From: DAIMZM01 sp036733985
Lineage (GTDB): Bacteria; Bacillota; Dehalobacteriia; UBA4068
Assembly (NCBI GenBank): GCA_036733985.1
Contig: DAIMZM010000122.1
Span: forward strand, 1-5,380
DNA: 5,380 nucleotides
Direction of reading: 5' to 3'
The notes under the pieces were generated by a model, which ran no database searches, was not told where the DNA came from, and worked only from the letters and a program-made list of their open reading frames with translations. The translations under genes were made by a program, and so were the position numbers. Positions 1 to 4,636 of this stretch are shown here, piece after piece (position 1 is the first letter of the stretch; each line of letters opens with the position of its first letter).

Positions 1-225
1 GGCTTGTAGCAGGTCAATAGAGCAGCGGCAGTTGTTATGTAGCGGCGGCTCGATGACGATGGCCTCTGCCTCAAAGATTTGCCCGTTAAGTTTTCCGCAT
101 TGGGGGCATCTTCTTGGGTCGCTAACGGTTCTCCATGTTTTCCATTTGCCACTGGGAGTGGCCAGGGCGCCACGATGTTCTGCCGCTTCTAAAACAGACC
201 ATATCTTTTTAAATACGGAACACAT
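1..225 (-). CDS. Small phage head-morphogenesis-like CxxC/NCRC protein, partial
   Basis: Reading leftward from an ATG at 225 there are 75 open codons with no stop before the window edge, so the C-terminus is missing. The start is supported by AGGAGG at 231-236 (minus), five bases from the ATG. The protein begins MCSVFKKIWSVLEAAEHRGA, then shows K27-W-K-T-W-R, DPRRCPQCGKLNG (residues 36-48, CxxC at 40-43) and EPPLHNNCRCS (59-69). A CxxC after a short D-x-R segment, a G-x-x-F turn and a final PPLHxNCRC is the pattern at the C-terminus of SPP1 gp7 / Mu gpF-type head-morphogenesis proteins; the four cysteines could bind a metal. Here the motif sits near the N-terminus of its own ORF, so this would be a stand-alone copy of that module rather than a full minor capsid protein. 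The assignment is by motif memory only; a prophage remnant or a domesticated small protein are both possible. Confidence 0.55.
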   Translation of the reverse strand, partial: MCSVFKKIWSVLEAAEHRGALATPSGKWKTWRTVSDPRRCPQCGKLNGQIFEAEAIVIEPPLHNNCRCSIDLLQA

Positions 226-298
226 CTTTCCCTCCTAATAGTTTGTTTAAAATATTTCATCAGTGGCGCGGATTAAAATAGACACCTCCTTTGCAATA

Positions 299-330
299 AA
301 AAGAATGCCTGCCAAAGCAAGCATTCTTTT
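299..330. terminator. Bidirectional hairpin terminator
   Basis: AAAAGAATGC (299-308) pairs perfectly with GCATTCTTTT (321-330). After one C-A mismatch, TGC (310-312) pairs with GCA (317-319) around a CAAA loop. On either strand the stem ends in a run of T: CTTTT then ATGACTATTTTT rightward, and CTTTTTATTG leftward. It lies upstream of the phage-like gene at 225, so for leftward transcription it would either insulate that gene or act as a leader attenuator. Confidence 0.7.
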
Positions 331-368
331 ATGACTATTTTTATAAGTGGTTTTTGAACGCACTGATG

Positions 369-399
369 ATAATACTCTTATATTATATCTTTTGGTCAA
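369..399 (-). promoter_or_regulatory. Candidate leftward promoter for the phage-like gene
   Basis: On the minus strand TTGACC (394-399) is followed after 19 bases by TATTAT (369-374). A second -10-like TATAAT lies at 382-387 but is only 6 bases from the -35-like box. The 19-base spacer is longer than ideal. If real, transcripts would cross the hairpin at 299-330 before reaching the gene starting at 225. In such AT-rich DNA chance matches are common. Confidence 0.25.
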
Positions 400-480
400 A
401 AAGTGCCGTTTTAAAATTGGCGACAGAATATTTTAGGTAAGTTGTTGCGGTTTATTTAGGAAAGCAGAAGAAAGGAGATG

Positions 481-537
481 ATGACGGGATTGATTCGTTT
501 TTTTACGCGCTTGACCGGACCAATGATATCCATATGA
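481..537 (+). CDS. Possible 18-residue microORF with a ribosome binding site
   Basis: AAAGGAG (471-477) precedes two consecutive ATG codons (478 and 481). Reading from the second, the frame gives MTGLIRFFTRLTGPMISI and stops with TGA at 535-537. The Shine-Dalgarno sequence is good, though it abuts the first ATG and is only 3-4 bases from the second. The peptide is hydrophobic with two arginines. No clear promoter lies just upstream and no gene follows. It may be a chance ORF or the decayed start of a lost gene; I do not recognise it. Confidence 0.15.
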   Translation: MTGLIRFFTRLTGPMISI

Positions 538-596
538 AGACATCACTTAGTCATACAAGCTAATAAATTGGCGAAAAAGGGCGTCGGAATTAATTT

Positions 597-626
597 TTGA
601 TCCCGAATGGACTGTCATACTATAAT
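597..626 (+). promoter_or_regulatory. Candidate rightward sigma-A promoter, antisense to coaX
   Basis: TTGATC (597-602), an 18-base spacer and a perfect TATAAT (621-626) form a plausible housekeeping promoter on the plus strand. Transcription would start near 633. Downstream there is only a five-codon frame (ATG at 667, TAA soon after, with GAAGGACG before it), and then the 3' end of coaX on the opposite strand. The product would be a short non-coding or antisense RNA, or this is the promoter of a lost gene. Confidence 0.35.
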
Positions 627-696
627 TCTGGTAGATAATCAGAACTCCCAACGCGAAGGACGGTGCATGGTTATTTATATATAAGGATTCGAAGGG

Positions 697-735
697 CAGC
701 CGCCAACCACCGGACCGGGAGGATAAAGGCGGCTG
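697..735 (-). terminator. Inverted repeat after coaX, weak terminator candidate
   Basis: CAGCCGCC (697-704) and GGCGGCTG (728-735) are perfect 8-base inverted repeats separated by 23 bases. They lie 16 bases beyond the coaX stop, where a terminator would be expected. On the minus strand the second arm is followed by CCCTTCGAATCCTTATATAT, which is AT-rich but not a proper T tract, and the loop is long. It may be a weak terminator, or it may stabilise the 3' end of the operon mRNA. Confidence 0.35.
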
Positions 736-751
736 TCCGGCAGTCCTTGGC

Positions 752-1525
752 TTAAAGCCGGCCTTGATTCCGCTGCCAGATCATCCGCAGGCCGTCCAGG
801 GTCAATTGGCTGTCCACCAGATCGATGGTTTCGGAAAAGCTGCGGATAAAGCTGGCCAGGCCGCCGGTGGCTACCACCCGGGCTTCCTGCCCCAGCTCCT
901 GACGGATGCGGCCCACCAGGGCATCGGTTTGGCCCGCATAGCCCCAGAGCAGGCCGGAACGGAGGGCGTCCGCCGTATTCCGGCCGATCACCGCCGGGGG
1001 CCGCCGCAGTTCCACATTGGCCAGTTTGGCCGCGTAGGAAAACAGGGCTTTCTGGGCGACCTCGATGCCGGGACAAATCGCGCCGCCCAGATATTCGCCG
1101 GCTTCCGTGATGCAGTCAAAAGTGGTGGCGGTGCCGAAATCCACCACGATCAGCTTGCCGCCGTATTTGGCATGGGCAGCCACGGCATTGACGAGACGGT
1201 CCGCCCCCACCTCCCCGGGATGGTCCATCAGGATCTTAATGCCGATATCGGTTTCGGGCGTCACATTCAAAAGATGGCACTTCAGGTATTTTTCCGCCAG
1301 CTTGCGCCAGATGATATTGATGGAAGGCACCACGGAGCTTAAGATCATGCCGTCCAGCTGGGAAAGGGTATAGCCTTGCTGGGCAAAAAGCTGCCCCAGC
1401 AGGGCCAGGTATTCATCCTCGGTCTTGTTGGGGTCTGTGGAAAGCCGCCAGCTGCGCAGCAGAAGCTCCCCCTTGAATATCCCCAGGCATAAATGGGTGT
1501 TGCCGCAATCGATGGCTAATAGCAT
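752..1525 (-). CDS. coaX: Type III pantothenate kinase
   Basis: This 257-residue cytoplasmic enzyme phosphorylates pantothenate with ATP, the first committed step of coenzyme A synthesis. It shows the ASKHA-fold signatures of the CoaX family: the N-terminal phosphate-binding loop DCGNT (residues 6-10), GADR (107-110) with the expected catalytic aspartate D109, DFGTATTFD (129-137), the GGAICPG segment (147-153) and the second nucleotide-binding TGG (220-222). Its length is normal for the family and no key residue is missing. The ATG at 1525 puts the DCGNT loop at its usual N-terminal position and is preceded by the purine-rich AAGGAAGG. It lies 56 bases after the crotonase-family gene on the same strand, with no strong terminator between, so cotranscription with tetR and the crotonase is likely. 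Type III enzymes are generally insensitive to CoA feedback, so transcriptional control could matter here. Confidence 0.95.
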   Translation of the reverse strand: MLLAIDCGNTHLCLGIFKGELLLRSWRLSTDPNKTEDEYLALLGQLFAQQGYTLSQLDGMILSSVVPSINIIWRKLAEKYLKCHLLNVTPETDIGIKILMDHPGEVGADRLVNAVAAHAKYGGKLIVVDFGTATTFDCITEAGEYLGGAICPGIEVAQKALFSYAAKLANVELRRPPAVIGRNTADALRSGLLWGYAGQTDALVGRIRQELGQEARVVATGGLASFIRSFSETIDLVDSQLTLDGLRMIWQRNQGRL

Positions 1526-1581
1526 GGTTTTCCTTCCTTCCCTCCCTGGCTTGCCTGCTTTCTCCTGGTTAAGCCGGGGCT

Positions 1582-2361
1582 TCAGTCCTTGGCGAATATT
1601 GGCTGCCGCTTGGCCAGGAAAGCGGCCAGGCCTTCCCGGGCGTCAGCCCCGGCGCCGATCCGGATCATGGCCTGGCGTTCCAGCTCCAACTGGGCGGAGA
1701 GCGCCGGCAGCAGGCTTTGGTTCACCAGGGCTTTGGCAGCCGCGTAAGCGGTCAGGGAACCTTGGGCAAAGCCTTCCGCCAGCTGGCTCGCCCTGTCCAG
1801 CAGCTGATCCTGGGGTACGATTTCCAAGCCCAGCCCCAAGGCCAGGGCTTGCTCCGCGTTAAGCAGCGGGTCCAGCAGCAACAGCTCCGTGGCTTTCGCC
1901 TGGCCCAGCAATTCCGGGGCCAGCAGGGTCCAGCCCCCGTCCGGCACCAGACCGCTGCTGGTATACGCCTGCTTGAATTTGGCCTGCTCTGAAAGAAGGC
2001 GGATATCGCAGGCCAGGGCCAGGCTCATGCCGGCCCCGGCAGCCGCCCCATTGACAGCGGCCAGCACCGCCTTGCCCAGCAGGCGGATATCCAGGATCGC
2101 CCGGTTCAGCCCCAGGGTCAGCTGGCCCAGGGCCTGGCTTAAGGAGGGGGCCTGGCTCATCCGGCGCAAATCCCCGCCGGCGCAAAAAGCCTTGCCCCCG
2201 CCGGTCAGCACCACGGCCCGGACCTCCGGCTGAAAGCAGCGGCCCAAGGCCTGGTTCAGGCCTTCAGCCAGTTCCAGGTCAAAGGCATTGAAGCTTTCCG
2301 GCCGGTTCAGGGTGATATAGGCCACCCGGTTTTTGATTTCCATCAGCACGCTGGCATTCAT
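1582..2361 (-). CDS. Crotonase-fold enoyl-CoA hydratase/isomerase family protein (PaaG-like active site)
   Basis: A 259-residue crotonase-superfamily enzyme acting on acyl-CoA thioesters. The oxyanion-hole segments are AFCAGGDL (58-65) and NGAAAGAG (104-111), and CDI (118-120) anchors the alignment. The two glutamates of true enoyl-CoA hydratase (rat E144 and E164) map by my hand alignment to S113 and Y133, so both are absent. In their place GLVPDGG (137-143) supplies D141, matching the catalytic aspartate of PaaG-type isomerases (GLIPD) and of 4-chlorobenzoyl-CoA dehalogenase. An isomerase or another aspartate-based reaction therefore looks likelier than simple hydration; the substrate is unknown. 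The ATG at 2361 overlaps the tetR stop as ATGA, which implies translational coupling. An upstream in-frame start at 2442 would add 27 residues unlike the family, so I reject it; M7 is a second possible start. coaX follows after 56 bases. Confidence 0.88.
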   Translation of the reverse strand: MNASVLMEIKNRVAYITLNRPESFNAFDLELAEGLNQALGRCFQPEVRAVVLTGGGKAFCAGGDLRRMSQAPSLSQALGQLTLGLNRAILDIRLLGKAVLAAVNGAAAGAGMSLALACDIRLLSEQAKFKQAYTSSGLVPDGGWTLLAPELLGQAKATELLLLDPLLNAEQALALGLGLEIVPQDQLLDRASQLAEGFAQGSLTAYAAAKALVNQSLLPALSAQLELERQAMIRIGAGADAREGLAAFLAKRQPIFAKD

Positions 2362-2942
2362 TTCCGCACCCCATCCATGAAAATATGCCAAAACCGGTCC
2401 GCGATCTCCCTGGGCATCAGGGGGCCGTCGCTGCGGTACCATTTATAAACCCAGTTGCAGAGGCCGAAAAAGGCCAGGCTGGTCAGGGTCACGTCCTCGG
2501 TTTTGAATTCCCCGGCTTCCACGCCCCGGCGGATGATATCCGCCACCGCGTTGAAATAGCTGTCTCGCTTGACTTCCATTTGCTGGCGCAGTTCCTGGGA
2601 AAGGTCATGATAATGGTCATGAAAAGAGCTGACATAGCCGGGATATTCGCTGAACTGGTCCAGCACGTCATACATGACCAGATGCAGCAATTCGCTGTTG
2701 CTCAGGCCGCTGCCGATACGCTGCCGGTGTTTATCCAGCAGCATATCCATGTACTCGTTATGGATATGGAATAAAATCTCCTCTTTGCCGGAGATGTACC
2801 AGTAAAGCGTGGGCTTGCGCAGCCCCACCGCGGAGGCGATATCCTCCATGGAGGTGCGGTAATAGCCGCGCTCGGTAAAGAGCCGGGCCGCCTCGCGGAT
2901 GATCAGCTGGCGGCGCTCCTCGGTGCTGGAGACATTTGCCAT
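2358..2942 (-). CDS. TetR/AcrR-family transcriptional regulator
   Basis: A 194-residue one-component repressor. The N-terminal DNA-binding domain runs from about residue 10 to 57, with the typical AARLFTERGYYRTSMEDIA segment (18-36), then VGLRKPTLYWYISGKEEIL (39-57) containing the recognition helix and the KEE after it. The rest is a helical ligand-binding domain; its end, FFGLCNWVYKWYRSDG (158-173) followed by EIADRFWHIFMDGV, resembles regulators of fatty-acid or steroid acyl-CoA catabolism (KstR2/FadR-like), which suggests an acyl-CoA or related ligand. Start: the ATG at 2942 has AAAGGAG at 2950-2956 upstream. The gene overlaps the following crotonase gene by ATGA, and a strong promoter and palindrome lie just upstream, so it probably represses its own operon. 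The ligand assignment is inference from resemblance and context. Confidence 0.92.
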   Translation of the reverse strand: MANVSSTEERRQLIIREAARLFTERGYYRTSMEDIASAVGLRKPTLYWYISGKEEILFHIHNEYMDMLLDKHRQRIGSGLSNSELLHLVMYDVLDQFSEYPGYVSSFHDHYHDLSQELRQQMEVKRDSYFNAVADIIRRGVEAGEFKTEDVTLTSLAFFGLCNWVYKWYRSDGPLMPREIADRFWHIFMDGVRK

Positions 2943-2987
2943 AGGCGCGCTCCTTTCAGAAAAAACTGAATCTTGCCAATAATCTAA

Positions 2988-3001
2988 ACCGACCGGTTAG
3001 T
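2988..3001. promoter_or_regulatory. Probable TetR-family operator
   Basis: The 14-base element ACCGACCGGTTAGT is an imperfect palindrome: ACCGGT at the centre (2992-2997) with AC and GT outer ends, 10 of 14 positions being symmetric. It starts about 12 bases beyond the -10 box of the tetR promoter, roughly at +5 to +18 of the transcript, where bound repressor would block initiation or escape. ACCGACCGGT-type sites are common for TetR-family proteins. It is the only copy I see in the window. Confidence 0.6.
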
Positions 3002-3008
3002 CGATACG

Positions 3009-3021
3009 GCTACATTGTAGC
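3009..3021. promoter_or_regulatory. Palindrome over the tetR -10 box
   Basis: GCTACA, a central T and TGTAGC form a perfect 6+1+6 inverted repeat that encloses the TACAAT -10 box (3014-3019 on the minus strand). It lies 7 bases from the ACCGACCGGT operator. It could be a second regulator site, or symmetry arising by chance around the -10. Confidence 0.3.
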
Positions 3022-3042
3022 GTAACCAAGGCCTTTTGTCAA
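3014..3042 (-). promoter_or_regulatory. Sigma-A promoter of the tetR-crotonase-coaX operon
   Basis: On the minus strand a perfect TTGACA (3037-3042) is followed after exactly 17 bases by TACAAT (3014-3019), one mismatch from consensus. Transcription should start near 3005-3007, leaving a leader of about 65 bases before the tetR ATG at 2942. The leader begins with the operator at 2988-3001 and includes a small TTCAG/CTGAA hairpin (2955-2970) that touches the ribosome binding site. Confidence 0.8.
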
Positions 3043-3096
3043 TCTTCCTTTCACCCAGGGAGCAAAAAAATTCAGAAAAAAAACCCGGTGCTTACC

Positions 3097-3134
3097 AGGG
3101 CCCCGCCCTAAGGAAACCAGGAAAAAGCTTTTCC
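3097..3134 (+). other. Two small hairpins upstream of the ABM gene
   Basis: AGGGC (3097-3101) and GCCCT (3105-3109) pair around CCC, and GGAAAA (3120-3125) pairs with TTTTCC (3129-3134) around AGC. The second stem can be extended by CC/GG with a bulged A. They lie 50-85 bases before the ATG at 3181, in the intergenic space where the leader of that gene would be. No convincing plus-strand promoter is visible between 3000 and 3165, so whether these are transcribed is unclear. Confidence 0.3.
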
Positions 3135-3165
3135 GGGGAGAAATAATGCATCAGCCCTACAGATT

Positions 3166-3173
3166 AAAGGAGG
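3166..3173 (+). promoter_or_regulatory. Ribosome binding site that fixes the ABM start
   Basis: AAAGGAGG lies 7 bases before the ATG at 3181, an ideal distance. The in-frame TTG at 3175 is a single base from this site and cannot be the start. Confidence 0.85.
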
Positions 3174-3180
3174 TTTGGAG

Positions 3181-3465
3181 ATGATCCTTATCAATGTGCT
3201 GTATACGGTAAAGCCGGGGCGGCGGGAAGCTTTTTACGCCCTGATCAACAGCCTGGGCCTGGCGGAGGCCTCCCGTCAGGAGCCGGGAAATCTGCGCTAC
3301 GATTATTTTTATAGCGTTGAGCAGCCGGATCAATTATTGCTCTATGAACAATGGCGGGACGAGGAAGCCCTGGCCCAGCATTGCCGGACCCCCCATTTTG
3401 CCAAACTGCAGGAGCTGAAAGGGGAGTGGCTGGCCGAGACGGAAATCCGGAAGGCGGAGGTATAG
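3181..3465 (+). CDS. ABM-fold protein, putative quinol monooxygenase
   Basis: A 94-residue protein of the antibiotic biosynthesis monooxygenase (YgiN-like) superfamily: small dimeric ferredoxin-like alpha-beta barrels. Family features visible are the opening strand ILINVLYTVKPG (2-13), a helix, EPGNLRYDYFYSVEQPDQ (34-51), then LLLYEQWRDEEAL (52-64) with the typical E-x-W, and AQHCRTPHF (65-73) with two histidines. Length is usual for the family. Members include quinol-oxidising monooxygenases and aldol-type or degradative enzymes, so the substrate is not predictable. It is divergent from the tetR gene, with 238 bases between the two starts, and could share its regulation, though no operator copy lies close to it. 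It ends in TAG at 3463-3465, just before a hairpin. No cofactor site beyond the fold is recognisable. Confidence 0.85.
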   Translation: MILINVLYTVKPGRREAFYALINSLGLAEASRQEPGNLRYDYFYSVEQPDQLLLYEQWRDEEALAQHCRTPHFAKLQELKGEWLAETEIRKAEV

Positions 3466-3468
3466 GAA

Positions 3469-3490
3469 AGGCGCGCTCTTGAGCGCGCCT
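3469..3490. terminator. GC-rich hairpin between convergent genes
   Basis: AGGCGCGCTC (3469-3478) and GAGCGCGCCT (3481-3490) are perfectly complementary with TT between them; sterically this is a 9-pair stem with a CTTG loop. It starts 4 bases after the ABM stop and lies 38 bases past the end of the transporter gene coming from the other side. Neither side has a long T run; leftward the flank reads TTTCCTATA, rightward CAGGGCG. It is probably a shared, weak intrinsic terminator or 3'-end stabiliser. Confidence 0.55.
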
Positions 3491-3527
3491 CAGGGCGTGG
3501 CTAAACGCCGCCGGACATTGCCGCGGC

Positions 3528-4433
3528 CTATTTCTCCGCCGTGGCCGGCCTGGCGGTTGTTGGCACGGCCTGCCGTGCCTGAGGATGGCGCAGCAGGCTA
3601 TCCAGCACAATGGCGGCCAGCATGGTGATCCAGCCGGCCAGGCCGTAGATTGTGGGCAGTTCCCCCACCATCAGGAAGGCCCAGACCGGCGTCAGCACCA
3701 GCTCCCAGGTGCAAAGCAGCTGGGCCCGCTGGTGCTCGATTTTCCGCAGGCCCAGGCAATAGCAGAGATAGCTGCCGGAAAGCTGCACCGTGCCCATGAG
3801 CAGGAGCACCGGCCAGGCAATGGGGGGCACGGTCAGGGTATAGCCGGGCAGCAATACCAGGATCAGCAGGATCAGTACGCCGCAGCAGAGATTCATCAGC
3901 ACCACCAGGGACAGGGGGGTGGCGGCCTTGGCTTGGCGCATACAGGCGCCCATGGCGGCAAAGCAGATCCCGGCGCCCACCCCCAGCAGATTGCCAAAAG
4001 CATTGCCGCCCTGATTGGGCTCCAGCAGGAAGATGATAATACCCAGGACAGCCGCTGCCACCGGCAGGATCCGCCGCCAGTTCATCTTTTGCCTGCCGAT
4101 TACCAGGGCCCAGACAAAGACCCAGACCAAAGCGCTGTCCTGCAGGGCGATGATATTGCCCGCCGTGGTATAACGCATAGACAGCAGCACCAGGCTGGTC
4201 ACGGCGGTGTAGGCCAGGATCAGCCCGGCCAGCCATTTGTCCCAGACCAGCTTTTTGGGCTGCAGCATGGGCAGCAGCACCAGGCCGCCGATCAGGCTCC
4301 GGAGGCCGGCAAAAAGCAAAGGATCCATGGCCAGGCTTTTGCTGACCCCGCCCACAGTGGACCAGAGCACAGCGGCGGTAAAGATCAGCCAGGGGCCTGG
4401 CAAACGGTTGATTTGGTTTAATAGCTTCTGCAT
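3528..4433 (-). CDS. EamA/DMT-family transporter
   Basis: A 301-residue inner-membrane protein of the drug/metabolite transporter superfamily with two EamA repeats of about five helices each (roughly residues 15-137 and 148-281). Hydrophobic segments lie near 15-33, 38-56, 68-86, 92-112, 121-137, 148-164, 174-195, 204-222, 242-257 and 262-281. Each repeat ends in the family pattern: QDSALVWVFVWALVIGRQ before a short loop in the first, and ELVLTPVWAFLMVGELP (244-260) followed by GWITMLAAIVL in the second. The C-terminal 20 residues are polar. Such proteins export amino acids, metabolites or drugs; the substrate cannot be told. The ATG at 4433 is chosen because GGAGG (4439-4443) lies 5 bases upstream; an in-frame TTG at 4448 has poorer support. 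The gene appears monocistronic, with its own promoter and a hairpin downstream. Confidence 0.93.
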   Translation of the reverse strand: MQKLLNQINRLPGPWLIFTAAVLWSTVGGVSKSLAMDPLLFAGLRSLIGGLVLLPMLQPKKLVWDKWLAGLILAYTAVTSLVLLSMRYTTAGNIIALQDSALVWVFVWALVIGRQKMNWRRILPVAAAVLGIIIFLLEPNQGGNAFGNLLGVGAGICFAAMGACMRQAKAATPLSLVVLMNLCCGVLILLILVLLPGYTLTVPPIAWPVLLLMGTVQLSGSYLCYCLGLRKIEHQRAQLLCTWELVLTPVWAFLMVGELPTIYGLAGWITMLAAIVLDSLLRHPQARQAVPTTARPATAEK

Positions 4434-4438
4434 ATGCG

Positions 4439-4443
4439 CCTCC
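4439..4443 (-). promoter_or_regulatory. Ribosome binding site that fixes the transporter start
   Basis: GGAGG on the minus strand lies 5 bases (CGCAT) before the ATG at 4433, favouring this start over the in-frame TTG at 4448. Confidence 0.7.
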
Positions 4444-4459
4444 GGCAATTCCTGCTCAC

Positions 4460-4488
4460 ATTATAGCCCCGGCCCGCTTTGCTGTACA
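4460..4488 (-). promoter_or_regulatory. Sigma-A promoter of the EamA transporter gene
   Basis: On the minus strand TGTACA (4483-4488, four of six matches to TTGACA) is followed after 17 bases by a perfect TATAAT (4460-4465). Transcription would begin near 4453, giving a short leader of about 20 bases. The upstream flank carries a run of A (4492-4498 as T on the plus strand), as in UP elements. The spacer is unusually GC-rich. Confidence 0.65.
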
Positions 4489-4587
4489 GATGTTTTTTTA
4501 ATTCCCAGCCAGCCCTGGCCTGGGAAAAGCAATTCTTTCAGGGCCCTGGGTTCGGTTCTTTTTACCCGGGGGCTTAATCCTTGTCCT

Positions 4588-4620
4588 AAAAAAATCTCCC
4601 GCGGCAATTGCCGCGGGAGA
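4588..4620 (-). terminator. Strong intrinsic terminator of the peptide ABC operon
   Basis: A 26-base perfect palindrome (4595-4620) with arms TCTCCCGCGGC and GCCGCGGGAGA around AATT is followed on the minus strand by seven T (4588-4594). It starts 16 bases after the ATPase stop codon. This is a textbook rho-independent terminator and marks the end of the transcription unit entering from the right. Confidence 0.93.
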
Positions 4621-4636
4621 CCAAAGGAGGAGTGGA

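Larger units (their letters stand above)
226..751. other. AT-rich intergenic region without a convincing gene
   Basis: This stretch of over 500 bases is visibly richer in A and T than the genes to its right. It contains a hairpin terminator (299-330), a candidate leftward promoter (369-399), a microORF with a ribosome binding site (481-537), a candidate rightward promoter (597-626) and an inverted repeat just past coaX (697-735). On the minus strand near 285-297 an AAAGGAGGTG sequence looks like a ribosome binding site, but it is followed by ATT and only a very short reading frame. I see no tRNA, rRNA or recognisable riboswitch. The contrast in base composition, together with the phage-like gene at its left end, suggests a junction of acquired or decayed DNA. 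Confidence 0.6.

Noticed and set aside
32..238. 68-codon plus-strand ORF
   Set aside because: It is antisense to the minus-strand frame 1-225, which has a better ribosome binding site and a recognisable cysteine motif.
510..523. CTTGACCGGACCAA as a second copy of the TetR operator
   Set aside because: It shares ACCGG with the operator but lacks the ACCGGT centre and dyad symmetry, and no gene start or promoter is placed suitably.
764..1342. 192-codon plus-strand ORF
   Set aside because: It lies wholly antisense to coaX, whose full set of motifs is intact, and has no ribosome binding site or recognisable domain.
2362..2442. N-terminal extension of the crotonase gene to an ATG at 2442
   Set aside because: The extra 27 residues lie inside tetR, are proline- and arginine-rich and are unlike the family; the ATGA overlap at 2358-2361 is a natural start.
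3175..3180. TTG start two codons upstream of the ABM ATG
   Set aside because: It is one base from the AAAGGAGG site, too close for initiation.
3585..4421. Long plus-strand ORF of 278 codons rich in Gln and His
   Set aside because: It is the antisense of the EamA transporter gene; the Gln-rich composition comes from reading leucine CTG codons backwards as CAG. It has no family-like motif.
4500..4587. GC-rich inverted repeats between the transporter promoter and the ABC terminator
   Set aside because: The pairings (CCCAG/CTGGG and similar) are short and interrupted, with no T tract; they fit chance in GC-rich DNA. No gene or RNA is recognisable here.
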